A stretch of 64,000 nt of DNA from Verrucolacustris abundans (GTDB taxonomy: Bacteria > Verrucomicrobiota > Verrucomicrobiia > Methylacidiphilales > Verrucolacustridaceae). The position numbers and the translations under genes were made by a program. The DNA lies in the NCBI GenBank assembly GCA_965194535.1, contig OZ239145.1, forward strand, positions 1,981,412 to 2,045,411, given 5' to 3'. This document shows positions 18,028 through 26,784 of the stretch, piece by piece. The notes below the pieces were generated by a model, which saw only the letters and a program-made list of their open reading frames with translations, did not search any database and was not told the DNA's origin. Within the stretch, counting starts at the first letter, position 1, and every line of letters starts with the position of its first letter.

Positions 18028-19227
18028 TTACGCCTCAACAGGAGTTGCTAGCCTGTTTTGGGGCACTGCATAAAGGATATAATCCCATCCCCCAGCACCA
18101 TGAGGCCTGAAGAAAAATGCATAACCATTATTCATGTTATTAATCAGAGAAAGTATTCTCCAAAGATGATCAATTTGATGATAAACAGAAACTGCTAATA
18201 TTGGTGATTTATTCTTGATAATATTAGATGCGCCTTCAATCGCATCAGGTTCAGCACCTTCTATGTCCATTTTAATAAATGTTACTTCCTTGTCTTTAAA
18301 TAAATTATCAATCCTGCGACACCCTACTTTAATATGACCGCTCTGACTTATTCGAGCCTGCTCCGTTCCTGATCCATCAAAACAGATTTCGCCGTTGAAA
18401 GTACCTGCGGCAACCGGAAACGTAGTTATCTTTGAACGCAGTTCTTCGTCGAACGTTCTAATTAATTTTTTGAGTCTTTTAAAGTTTTGAGGATCAGGTT
18501 CTAACGCAATATATTCTCTAAACTCAAGAGCAGGCGATTCGAGCACTAGCCTTAGAGTATCTCCAGTGTATGCGCCGGCATCAACGAAGACTTCTTCTTT
18601 GTTCGCCTTCAAGAATTCATTTTTGAATTGGATGCATTTGTCTATCGGGCTTGGGAGAATGCCTAATTCTCCTGTAAATCGTGATTTAATGTTCTTAAAA
18701 AAGCTCGATCGACTTTCGTCGTCCCTGACAAATAGCATGATATCCATTAACCCCTCTCCAGCTGCCAGTATTTTTGAAGGACGATCAAGACTGAAGTAGG
18801 GAAGAAATTGTCCATGATATTTCCAGTATAGTGGTAAAAATGAGACAACAGTGCAATTGCCATAGGATTGAAGCTGCTGCCTGACCACTTCCAGGGGATG
18901 CCCCAAAGTGTCATTCCAGATTGTGACCACAAAGGCAGCTTTGGTGCCAAAGTCGCTGACTGCCTGCTCCGGAGAGAGGACCTTCAACCCCTCGATATCA
19001 CTACCCCAGATTACCGAATTGTTGTCACAGAATGCCAATGGCTCGATCCCGACCTCACGAAGCCCCTTAAGCGTTCTACGGCCAAGCTTGCCTGTTCCAA
19101 AAAGAATTAGCTGATTGTTGAAAGATGTCGTTAGTTTGTCGTGTGCCGTTCGCTCCCTTTCAGCAACTGATTCGGGGCTTTCATTCAGAAGCGCTTTAAG
19201 CTCGGAAATAAGTTCTTCTTTTTTCAT
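18028..19227 (-). CDS. FkbM family methyltransferase with N-terminal Rossmann domain
   Basis: 399 aa from MKKEELISELKALLNES. An alternative TTG start at 19254 overlaps the upstream TGA, but the ATG aligns best with the paralogue at 14131. The N-terminal Rossmann part has LILFGTGKLGRRTLKGLRE and CDNNSVIWGSDIEGLKVLSP. The FkbM domain has VFVDAGAYTGDTLRLVLES, ALEPDPQNFKRLKKL and FIKMDIEGAEPDAIEGA, then SVYHQIDHLWRI. It is tightly packed between the HAD gene and the C-methyltransferase-like gene, so it belongs to module B. Target hydroxyl and sugar are unknown. Confidence 0.83.
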   Translation of the reverse strand: MKKEELISELKALLNESPESVAERERTAHDKLTTSFNNQLILFGTGKLGRRTLKGLREVGIEPLAFCDNNSVIWGSDIEGLKVLSPEQAVSDFGTKAAFVVTIWNDTLGHPLEVVRQQLQSYGNCTVVSFLPLYWKYHGQFLPYFSLDRPSKILAAGEGLMDIMLFVRDDESRSSFFKNIKSRFTGELGILPSPIDKCIQFKNEFLKANKEEVFVDAGAYTGDTLRLVLESPALEFREYIALEPDPQNFKRLKKLIRTFDEELRSKITTFPVAAGTFNGEICFDGSGTEQARISQSGHIKVGCRRIDNLFKDKEVTFIKMDIEGAEPDAIEGASNIIKNKSPILAVSVYHQIDHLWRILSLINNMNNGYAFFFRPHGAGGWDYILYAVPQNRLATPVEA

Positions 19228-19250
19228 CTCCAGATTTTTCAGTGCGTTGA

Positions 19251-19832
19251 TCAATCGGTGACCAGATTGGTCAATCCATTCAGCGTGGACTCAAGGGTTT
19301 CCCTTGAGTCGTTCCATGGCTTGGGAATCGTGACCACCGAGATCCCCATCTGTCTCATGGAAAGGATTGTCTCCGGATTATCTTCCACAACGATATCGAC
19401 TTTGGAGAAGGTGCGGATGTAGTCGGACTTGCTCGTCGTTCCGTGGTCACGACTTCCTTCCCTGGTAGATGGAACAATATTGAACGACCGGACCCACTCT
19501 CCGAAATGAGAAAAAACCCAATCAGCCGAGTGATGGGCAGCAATCAAGGGCACAGAGGTAACGACGATGTGCTCGGCTTTCCGTCCATGGTGTCTGAACC
19601 ATTCGAGCATTTCGGGAATCGGTTTCAAGTACCGGAAGGAGTCGTTACGGAAGGCGTCGAGGGATTCCAGATACTCCCTTTTGTCGACTCCCAACAACTC
19701 ATGGGGAGGGTTGACGTTGATGCCTAGGTAATCTACAGGACATTGCGGATGCAGCGGGATCCATCGCGACCTGAACCACTCACCCATGAGATCATTAAGG
19801 ACATCGTCCACGTCCCACATGATCGCCTTCAT
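19251..19832 (-). CDS. HAD-superfamily phosphatase (5'-nucleotidase-like)
   Basis: 193-residue HAD hydrolase. Motif I is MWDVDDVLND with Asp-7 and Asp-9, motif II is VVTSVPL, a Lys in TTSKSDYIR serves as motif III, and VDIVVEDNPETI is motif IV. It resembles the small NT5C-type phosphatases. Its start overlaps the stop of the ThDP gene (ATGA), so it is translationally coupled to it. A sensible role is to remove a phosphate from the sugar or higher-carbon acid made by the NeuB-cupin/ThDP pair, as 9-phosphate phosphatases do in sialic acid routes. This is inference from context. Confidence 0.75.
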   Translation of the reverse strand: MKAIMWDVDDVLNDLMGEWFRSRWIPLHPQCPVDYLGINVNPPHELLGVDKREYLESLDAFRNDSFRYLKPIPEMLEWFRHHGRKAEHIVVTSVPLIAAHHSADWVFSHFGEWVRSFNIVPSTREGSRDHGTTSKSDYIRTFSKVDIVVEDNPETILSMRQMGISVVTIPKPWNDSRETLESTLNGLTNLVTD

Positions 19833-21652
19833 TGGATTTTTTCGAAATCAGGCAACGGCGAGACAATCATGTTTTCCAAAAACTCTTTACGATCCAGGAA
19901 TGGAGCCATGTCCTCCTGTGGCTTTGAAACCATTTTCCCATCCTCTGCAATGAAGCTTTTTACCTTTGGAGCGGTTACTTCCTCAGGGTCGATCATGACC
20001 TCGGTGATGAACGGGCCTTTAGTCTCAAAAGCCTCCTTGATTTTATCTCCAATCTCTCCATTGAGCGAGATCCTGTTATTAGGGATCCCATAAGCATCGG
20101 CGATTTTCCGAACATCCGGCAGTGTGAGTCCGCTGGAAGCATCGCTTGCCACAAGTCTTCCTTGGAAATAATTGCGATGAGTCACTCGCATTGAGGCATA
20201 GCCCTGGTTGTTGAGAATAAAATATTTGATTGGTAAGCCGAGCCGGTGAACGGTCTCAAGCTCCTGAATGTTCATTTGGAATCCACCATCCCCGTTCACA
20301 TTGACCGTCCTCTTTCCCCCGGATGCAATGCATGCCCCGATCGTTTGGGGAATACCGAACCCCATAGCGCCGATCCCCGGGCTATTGAGAACACGCTGCC
20401 CTTTCTTCACCTTGAATGACTGGAGGCAGACATCGGAACAGGCCCCAGAGCTTCCGGGAACAAGAAGATCATCGGAGGACATCATCTCGGAAAGTTTTTC
20501 CACAAGGACGTAGCTGTTGGCGTACTCCTTCTGATTACGATATTCCTCGGTGACAACCGGGTACTTCGATTTCCAGTTTTTGCATCGGCCAACCCATTCG
20601 CTCCAATTAGGTCTTTGATATTCCCCAAGGGATTCATGCAGCCCCTTCCAAAATTCACCGGCATCCGCCTGGATGGGAAGCTCAACTGGGAAATTGAACT
20701 TAGCAAGTTCCAGCGCATCAATATCCACGATGACTTTTTTTGCACCTCGGGCAAATGTCTGGCTTGCATAGCCTATCTGGCCAAAATCAAGTCGAGCGCC
20801 GACTGCGATCACTAAGTCGGCATTCTGCTGAATGAAATTTGCCCCGCGCTGGGCGAGCACGCCAGGGCGGCCAAAGTAGAAAGAGTGTTGATCGTCCATC
20901 AGGTCGCATCCCTTCCAAGTCATTAACACTGGGATTCCTAGACGTTCGATTGTTTCAACAAATAATGCGGAATTTCCCCCAAGTCTTGTACCGTTCCCGG
21001 CAATGATTACTGGCCGTTTGGAAGCTGAGATCATCCCGACCAATCTCTTGAATAAATCCTTGTTCAGCCCTTTCCCCTGAGATGCGCTTGTTGAAAACTC
21101 TTCGGGGTCAAATCTCTTAAGTTCACCCGGCTCTATTGAAGCAGCCTGGATATCAAGGGGTATATCAAGCCAAACGGGTCCTGGTCGACCATGACGGGCA
21201 AGATAGACAGCCTTTTCCAGATGATAGCGAATCAATTTAGCATCTCGGACTGTTACGGCGTATTTGGTAATCGGTTTTACAATGTTTTCTGTGTCGACCT
21301 CCTGGAACCCCTTCATCCTCATATCGTGAGAGGGCTTGATGTCAGCCGTCTTGACTTGTCCTGAAAGAATCAGCACTGGTACCGACTCTACCCACGATCC
21401 TGCAACGCCGGTGATGGCATTTGTGCTGCCCGGGCCGGTCGTCACCAAAGCCACGCCGAGATTTCCTGAGTACTGCGCATAGCCGTCTGCCGCAATCGAT
21501 GCCCCCTGCTCATGAAGACAGGCAACGAACTTAAGACCGGACTCCTTGCCCACGGAGTCGACAAGATGCATGCACCCCCCTCCGGGAAGAAGAAAAACGT
21601 GGCCGACCCCTTGCCTGGCGATGAATGAAGAGACGTAATCGGAGAGCTTCAT
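19829..21652 (-). CDS. ThDP-dependent enzyme, YerE/acetolactate-synthase-like (module B)
   Basis: 607 aa with full PYR, central and PP domains. Catalytic Glu-48 lies in ACLHEQGASIAADGYAQ, GPGSTNAITGVAGSW follows, and the PP domain has VNGDGGFQMNIQELETV and FILNNQGYASMRVTH for ThDP and Mg binding. Family members take pyruvate, release CO2 and attach the two-carbon unit to an acceptor. Because it lies beside rfbFGH, a YerE-like reaction on a CDP-3,6-dideoxy-4-keto sugar is the most attractive guess. An acetolactate-type reaction cannot be excluded, but no small regulatory subunit or ilv genes are present. It is coupled to the HAD gene by ATGA. Confidence 0.85.
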   Translation of the reverse strand: MKLSDYVSSFIARQGVGHVFLLPGGGCMHLVDSVGKESGLKFVACLHEQGASIAADGYAQYSGNLGVALVTTGPGSTNAITGVAGSWVESVPVLILSGQVKTADIKPSHDMRMKGFQEVDTENIVKPITKYAVTVRDAKLIRYHLEKAVYLARHGRPGPVWLDIPLDIQAASIEPGELKRFDPEEFSTSASQGKGLNKDLFKRLVGMISASKRPVIIAGNGTRLGGNSALFVETIERLGIPVLMTWKGCDLMDDQHSFYFGRPGVLAQRGANFIQQNADLVIAVGARLDFGQIGYASQTFARGAKKVIVDIDALELAKFNFPVELPIQADAGEFWKGLHESLGEYQRPNWSEWVGRCKNWKSKYPVVTEEYRNQKEYANSYVLVEKLSEMMSSDDLLVPGSSGACSDVCLQSFKVKKGQRVLNSPGIGAMGFGIPQTIGACIASGGKRTVNVNGDGGFQMNIQELETVHRLGLPIKYFILNNQGYASMRVTHRNYFQGRLVASDASSGLTLPDVRKIADAYGIPNNRISLNGEIGDKIKEAFETKGPFITEVMIDPEEVTAPKVKSFIAEDGKMVSKPQEDMAPFLDRKEFLENMIVSPLPDFEKIQ

Positions 21653-21655
21653 TGC

Positions 21656-23161
21656 TTACTTACGATCAGGCCAGAAGGTAAGGTAGATCTTACGGTCCGG
21701 ATTTGTATTGATGGAGGCGTCCTCGTAGACGGAATCCCCTTGAACATAGGTTGTAGAGACTTCCTCGACGATTGCCCCCTTGGAAGAACGGAAACTGTGC
21801 TTGGAGCCTCGGGCGATGGAAAGGACATCACCCTCCTTGAGATGGGTTTCCTTACCTTCGGCCTCGACGGTGAGATCTCCGTGCAGAAGATGATACGTCT
21901 CATCTTTCTGAATGTGATGATGCCTCGGATAGGATTGTCCTGGAAAAAGTACCACCAGCATCTTCGAATAGGAGAGATTGATGATCTTGATCAGGATAGC
22001 CCCGTGTTCGGAAAACCGCTCTAAGCCATGGTGATGTGAAACCTCGATGTCTACAAAGGGAGGCAAAGCGATTTTTTTCTTTTTCAGAAGTTGCCTCAGC
22101 TGGGTCACGATCTGATTGACCTGTCCGCGTAGCTCCTTGATCTCCAGATTCTCAAGCATCAAAGGCTGCTTCGCCTCAAAGTCTTTCTTGGCGCGGAACT
22201 CGGTGTATTTGGAGAGATGCTTGGCAATAAGCTGGCCTCTTGTGTTGGGCATTGCCACAAATAGATCCTTGGGCGTGATTTTTTCCCCTTTCTTGATTGC
22301 TCTAGTGGCAAAGGCACCTCTTTGGAGCGGTTCGATGTCGATGATTTCCTTCTCGAAGATGTCCTTCCTGCGCCCCTTGACTCCGCACATGGTGAAGGCG
22401 TCTCGGGCTGACTCGAGCCATGCGCGAACCTGATCCGGAGTCGCAGAGTAGGCATTGATGGAATACTTTTTTGTGGGTACGGCAACATGTTTCTCAAAGA
22501 GTAGCGCTCCCTTTGCTACGGCGATCTTAATGCTGTCCAAATTGTCAGGATTCTCGTGAGTGGAGAATCCAATCAGCTCATCTGGATACCGGTCGCGGAA
22601 AAAGTCGATCTGGTTAAGCTCCAGATGCTCGCGTAAGCATGGATATTCGCCCACGCAGTGCATGATAGCGAATTCCTTGCTACGGTGGGATAGGAACGAA
22701 ACGACTTTGTCGACATCCTCCACATTTGCAGCTGCAGTGGAGGCGATAATAGGTTTACTGCTCTTGCCGACTCTCTCAAGCAAGGGCCAGTCATTGAATG
22801 AGCAACTAGCGATTTTGATAATATCGTAATTCAGCTCCTCCATCAAATCGACGCTGGGTTCGTCCCATGGTGTGCACATGGTGATAAATCCATGGTCACG
22901 AATTGCCTCCGTGAGTTTAATAAAATCTTCCTTGTGCAGTTTGGTTTCCGTAAATCTCTTGATGTACTTATAATCCGTCCTTCCGATGTAATCGGGATGA
23001 AAAAATGTGTCGTCACGATGCTGAAGCTTAATGCTAAAGGAAAATTCCTGGAAATCCTTGGTAACTTCTTTGAATTCCTTAACGATGCGGATCCCGTGAC
23101 TAATATCACCCATGTGATTATTGGCCATCTCTAGCACAAAAAGGGGAGTCGGTATTTTCAT
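21656..23161 (-). CDS. NeuB-type sialic acid synthase fused to SAF and cupin domains
   Basis: 501 aa. The NeuB TIM barrel covers about residues 1-270: LFVLEMANNHMGD, TMCTPWDEPSVDLM, IIKIASCSFNDWPLL, IGFSTHE and LFEKHVAVP. An SAF domain follows at about 295-345 (RGAFATRAIKKGEKITPKDL). A linker with a Lys-rich coil leads to a C-terminal cupin with PRHHHIQKDETYHLLHGD (His 414-416, Glu-421) and His-455 as a metal site. NeuB enzymes condense phosphoenolpyruvate with an N-acyl-hexosamine-type aldehyde. The cupin could isomerise or bind the product. No CMP-sugar synthetase (NeuA) gene is in the window. It lies 3 bases upstream of the ThDP gene. Confidence 0.87.
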   Translation of the reverse strand: MKIPTPLFVLEMANNHMGDISHGIRIVKEFKEVTKDFQEFSFSIKLQHRDDTFFHPDYIGRTDYKYIKRFTETKLHKEDFIKLTEAIRDHGFITMCTPWDEPSVDLMEELNYDIIKIASCSFNDWPLLERVGKSSKPIIASTAAANVEDVDKVVSFLSHRSKEFAIMHCVGEYPCLREHLELNQIDFFRDRYPDELIGFSTHENPDNLDSIKIAVAKGALLFEKHVAVPTKKYSINAYSATPDQVRAWLESARDAFTMCGVKGRRKDIFEKEIIDIEPLQRGAFATRAIKKGEKITPKDLFVAMPNTRGQLIAKHLSKYTEFRAKKDFEAKQPLMLENLEIKELRGQVNQIVTQLRQLLKKKKIALPPFVDIEVSHHHGLERFSEHGAILIKIINLSYSKMLVVLFPGQSYPRHHHIQKDETYHLLHGDLTVEAEGKETHLKEGDVLSIARGSKHSFRSSKGAIVEEVSTTYVQGDSVYEDASINTNPDRKIYLTFWPDRK

Positions 23162-23165
23162 ATAT

Positions 23166-24197
23166 TTAAATGCCTGCCTTACAGTAGTTGTGAGTTTTGA
23201 TAATAGCTTGAACTAAGTTGATCGGTAATTCTATTTCCAATTCCGACATAATGCGCAAGGTGGAAGGGACATAACTTGGGGAAGCAGAGTTGGTACTTCG
23301 AGCTAAAACGGGAGCAAGAACGCTCCCACCCATTGCATTGGCTACGGTATGTGCCAAATCGGCAATAGTGATCGCTTGATCCGAGCCGACATTGTAGGGA
23401 TGACAGGCTTCTCCCTTGAAGAGAATGGTCCATAGCCAAATAGTCAAATCTGATGCGTAAAGGTATGAGCGGAAGGGGGAACCATCCTTGACTTTGATTG
23501 GTTCTCCCTTCATGGCATCTCGGATGAAGTTGCCAATGGCAAAATGGGCATCGAGCGGTAAATGGGGGCCGACAAAAGCAAAACAGCGAGCAATGGTTGC
23601 TTCAAGGCCATGTTCTTTATGCGCAATCGCGCAAAGAAGTTCCCCCACTCGCTTTCCCTCCCCATAAGCCGAGTTTGGATCCATCGGATTTGGTGAACCA
23701 AGGTAAGTCTCGGGAATATGGGTCATTTCAGGAGGTTGCTTCCCGTAAACTGCGCCAGAACTCACAAAGAGAAAACGCTTGGCACCTGCAGCTACAGCAA
23801 ACTCCAGCGTCCGCTTTGTTCCGCGAATGACCGTGTCCAGCATTTCGGATGGCGGGAGAGGAGCCGAGGAAGTTGTACCCGCATGAATGACGTGGGTGAA
23901 AGATCCACGGGGAAAGTCAAAGTCACGGACATCACCGCGATGTAAAGCGATCGAACTTTCTTGGGCCAGATGGGGAGCCTTTTCATAGAAAGCTTCTGGA
24001 TTACGGGACAACCCCACCAACTTCGCCCCAAGGTTTAAATTTTTATTTGCAAAAGCAAAGCTTTCCAAAAGCCAAATTCCAAAGAAACCAGTGGCTCCGG
24101 TGACAAAAATCCTCCCACCACGGAATTGTTCCCAATGAGGCCGGGTATGAGCAAGAACATGCTCTAGATCTTCCTTGGGGAGCGGGGGAAGGGACAC
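23166..24197 (-). CDS. NAD-dependent epimerase/dehydratase, SDR family (module B)
   Basis: 343 aa extended SDR. Nucleotide binding is by RIFVTGATGFFGIWLLES, and Asp-x2 in HRGDVRDFDF is the adenine-site region. Ser in FVSSGAVYG and YGEGK for Tyr-x3-Lys form the active site. The place after rfbH is where abequose synthase or a tyvelose/paratose enzyme sits in CDP-dideoxyhexose loci, so 4-keto reduction or epimerisation of the CDP sugar is likely. It is paralogous to 10752-11801. It lies 4 bases before the NeuB fusion gene and 23 bases after rfbH. Confidence 0.82.
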   Translation of the reverse strand: MSLPPLPKEDLEHVLAHTRPHWEQFRGGRIFVTGATGFFGIWLLESFAFANKNLNLGAKLVGLSRNPEAFYEKAPHLAQESSIALHRGDVRDFDFPRGSFTHVIHAGTTSSAPLPPSEMLDTVIRGTKRTLEFAVAAGAKRFLFVSSGAVYGKQPPEMTHIPETYLGSPNPMDPNSAYGEGKRVGELLCAIAHKEHGLEATIARCFAFVGPHLPLDAHFAIGNFIRDAMKGEPIKVKDGSPFRSYLYASDLTIWLWTILFKGEACHPYNVGSDQAITIADLAHTVANAMGGSVLAPVLARSTNSASPSYVPSTLRIMSELEIELPINLVQAIIKTHNYCKAGI

Positions 24198-24220
24198 GGG
24201 CGAGTTTTCCCTTTCGAGAA

Positions 24221-25738
24221 TTAGAAGCTCCGCACGAAGTTCCGGATGATATCGATTTCGTAATCCATCATCTCCTTCGAAAGCCCTGGATAGGTGCCAA
24301 GGAAGAGGGCCTGATTCATGATCTCGTCCGATCCCTTCATCTCTCCCACTACACGAAATGATTCGGGGCGGTCCTTGTGGAGCTGTACAAAGACAGGTTG
24401 CCGAAGCAGATTCCCACCGAAAAACATCCGGTTCCCAATTTTTTTCTCGTCGAGATGGCGCGCCAAGTTGGAGTGGGTGAAGGAGGCTGAGGCCTTTACG
24501 CGGATCATAAAGCCAAACCAGCTACAGTGGGTCCGACAATGCGTGTCGTCCCACTCAAAAGTCGAAGGTCGAAGGTCAAGCGTCGAGGGCTTCTTCCATG
24601 CGGTTGCATGTGTCGGCAGGCTGAAGTTGAAGACATCGGAGAGATCATCCAGTCCGGCGCGCAAATATTCCCAGTTCTCCTCCCTGGCCTGGATGAATGC
24701 GGGGAGTTTCAGCATCTGCTTACGTCCGATGGCGGCCTGCGGATCAAGCGGCTTAAGATTATAGCCAAGGTGACTGTAAGTGTACTTGTGGTCGTACCCC
24801 GGAGGAAGTTCGCCGAGATTCCATCCGAAGCGCTTGCCACAGGTATTATCCTTACCGGATGGACACCAGCAGTCTCGACCCCAGTCACGGAAACTCTCGG
24901 CGTAGGTTTTGAGGGGTGGCCGGGAAACGATATTCACGGCACCACCTTCCCCCATGGTAAGATGATGCGGTGGGTAGAATGACTGGGTGGAGATGTCCCC
25001 CCAACTACCTGTGTAACGGGTGATGTGCGTGCCGTTTTCTGCGATACCGGGAGAGTTTTCTGTGATTCCAAGCACCTTAGCCTTATCGATCGGCATGGAG
25101 TAAGTGCACCCGAGGGCATCGCAGTTATCCTCAATCAGCCAGAGGTCATATTTGCGGCAAAACTCAAGAACAGTGGCGACATCAAAAGGATTCCCCAGTG
25201 CATGAGCGATCATCACGGCCTTTGTCTTTCCTTGCCTGAATGCTGCCTCCAGCTGGTCCACGCGGATGTTGCCAGTGGCGGGATCGTTATCCACGAAGAC
25301 GGGGATCGCTCCACTCTGAAGAATCGGGGCAACGGTTGTGGGGAATCCTGCGGCTACCGTGATCACTTCATCGCCTGGCTTGACTCTCTTGTGATCTGGG
25401 AGCTTGTGCGTGGTTAGCGTGGAGAGAGCCACCAGATTCGCAGAGGAACCCGAGTTCACCAGAAGCGAGTATTTGACCCCCAAAAAAGCCGCCAACTCTT
25501 TTTCAAAGGCCTCCCCCTCTGGTCCAAGCGTCAGCCAGAAATCTAACGTGCTTCCGACGGCCGCCTCGACCTCGTCCTCCGTGAAAACGCGGCCGGCGTA
25601 GGGAACAATTGTCTCACCCGGAATAAATGGTGCACGGCTTGTGTCGGTACCGGGTCGCTGTGCTGCGTGGGCGAGTTTTGAATACTCACGGGTAAGACGC
25701 AGGATCTCCTCTTTAAGTTGGGGAAGGGGGTTGCTCAT
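24221..25738 (-). CDS. rfbH: RfbH, CDP-4-keto-6-deoxyglucose 3-dehydratase (E1)
   Basis: 505-aa PMP-dependent [2Fe-2S] enzyme that removes the 3-hydroxyl of CDP-4-keto-6-deoxyglucose. The fold is DegT/AVLS-type, but the PLP-binding Lys is replaced by His in SFYPPHHLTMGEGGAV, the hallmark of E1. The Cys cluster RDCWCPSGKDNTCGKRF supplies iron-sulfur ligands. LVNSGSSANLVALS and EDNCDALG bind the cofactor. The usual length is about 437 aa. Here the C-terminal third is longer, with an insertion around residues 377-395 encoded by a heptanucleotide repeat. ATGA overlap with rfbG. No E3 reductase (AscD/RfbI-like) gene is seen nearby. Confidence 0.93.
   Translation of the reverse strand: MSNPLPQLKEEILRLTREYSKLAHAAQRPGTDTSRAPFIPGETIVPYAGRVFTEDEVEAAVGSTLDFWLTLGPEGEAFEKELAAFLGVKYSLLVNSGSSANLVALSTLTTHKLPDHKRVKPGDEVITVAAGFPTTVAPILQSGAIPVFVDNDPATGNIRVDQLEAAFRQGKTKAVMIAHALGNPFDVATVLEFCRKYDLWLIEDNCDALGCTYSMPIDKAKVLGITENSPGIAENGTHITRYTGSWGDISTQSFYPPHHLTMGEGGAVNIVSRPPLKTYAESFRDWGRDCWCPSGKDNTCGKRFGWNLGELPPGYDHKYTYSHLGYNLKPLDPQAAIGRKQMLKLPAFIQAREENWEYLRAGLDDLSDVFNFSLPTHATAWKKPSTLDLRPSTFEWDDTHCRTHCSWFGFMIRVKASASFTHSNLARHLDEKKIGNRMFFGGNLLRQPVFVQLHKDRPESFRVVGEMKGSDEIMNQALFLGTYPGLSKEMMDYEIDIIRNFVRSF
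24561..24588. repeat. Heptanucleotide tandem repeat inside rfbH
   Basis: Four 7-base units in a row: GTCGAAG, GTCGAAG, GTCAAGC, GTCGAGG. Read in the rfbH frame they give a run with PSTLDLRPSTF, unlike the flanking enzyme sequence. The insertion keeps the frame and falls where RfbH proteins normally have a surface loop. It looks like a small repeat that has entered or grown within the gene. Confidence 0.75.
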
Positions 25739-26784
25739 GCAGTGTAATCAACGATCTGGCGACGGGTGATATCAAGAGGGGTTGCCTTGTCCTCCCGAAC
25801 ATCCCGATACCACACAGCTGTTTTTTCAACAGTTTGCGCAAAGCCCCACTTCGGTCGCCAGTTTAGGATGGCCTCAGACCGAGCAATGGAAAGGTTAAGT
25901 AGTGTGGCTTCGTGCGGAGCTTGGGGATCGGAAGCATCCCTCCAGGATCCCTTGCAATGTTTCAGTAACTCGGCGACAAGATCCTCAACGGTTCGGTTTG
26001 ACTCAGGTCCAGGGCCAAAATTGAAAGGCCCCGCGACGGCCGGGTCCTCAGCCAAACGCGCAATCAGTGTCAGGTATCCACTGAGGGGCTCAAGGACATG
26101 CTGCCACGGCCGAACGGCCTTGGGATTACGGACAGCAACTGTTTTACCCATCTCCAACGCCCTCATGGCATCGGGCACAATACGATCCTCGGCCCAATCA
26201 CCGCCGCCGATGACATTGCCAGCACGGGCGCTGGCAAGACGAACTGGCCCTTTCTGAAAATAGGAGTTTCGATAAGCAGCCGTGGCGATCTCAGCCATGG
26301 CCTTACTGGAACTGTATGGATCATGCCCTCCTAGAGGATCACTCTCTTCGTATGCGCGACCCGACTCAAGATTTTCATAGCACTTATCGGTTGTGACAAT
26401 CACGGCAGCGCAGGGGTGGGAGATGCCACGCAACGATTCCAGGACGTTGATCGTCCCCATCACATTGGTCTCATAGGTCTCCACGGGAATCGCGTAAGAA
26501 CGGCGCACCAAAGGCTGGGCGGCCATGTGGATGACAAAATCGGGTCGGAAGGAGCGAATGGAGCGCCTGAGCCCCTCGGCGTCCCGAATATCTGCCACTT
26601 CATGTTCAAGCCGTCCGGCCAGGCCGAGCTGATCAAAAAGAGCAGGGGCTGTGATGGGCGCCAAAGCATAGCCGTGTACAACGGCTCCAAGTTGAAGAAG
26701 CCACTCGGAAAGCCATGAACCCTTGAACCCAGTGTGACCGCTAAGCCAAACGCGCTTACCACGGAAAGCGCTTGGCGAGATCAC
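25735..26784 (-). CDS. rfbG: RfbG, CDP-glucose 4,6-dehydratase
   Basis: 349-aa SDR enzyme converting CDP-D-glucose to CDP-4-keto-6-deoxyglucose with bound NAD. RVWLSGHTGFKGSWLSEWL is the diagnostic N-terminus, IVTTDKCYEN holds the catalytic Thr/Asp/Lys region, and DPYSSSKAMAE the Tyr-x3-Lys pair. The start is set at the GTG (26784) that overlaps the rfbF stop as GTGA. The product then begins ISPSAFRGKRVW, the normal distance from the Rossmann motif. Upstream TTG codons at 26796 and 26817 are alternatives. An AGGAAAGG stretch precedes it. Coupled to rfbH by ATGA. Confidence 0.92.
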   Translation of the reverse strand: MISPSAFRGKRVWLSGHTGFKGSWLSEWLLQLGAVVHGYALAPITAPALFDQLGLAGRLEHEVADIRDAEGLRRSIRSFRPDFVIHMAAQPLVRRSYAIPVETYETNVMGTINVLESLRGISHPCAAVIVTTDKCYENLESGRAYEESDPLGGHDPYSSSKAMAEIATAAYRNSYFQKGPVRLASARAGNVIGGGDWAEDRIVPDAMRALEMGKTVAVRNPKAVRPWQHVLEPLSGYLTLIARLAEDPAVAGPFNFGPGPESNRTVEDLVAELLKHCKGSWRDASDPQAPHEATLLNLSIARSEAILNWRPKWGFAQTVEKTAVWYRDVREDKATPLDITRRQIVDYTA

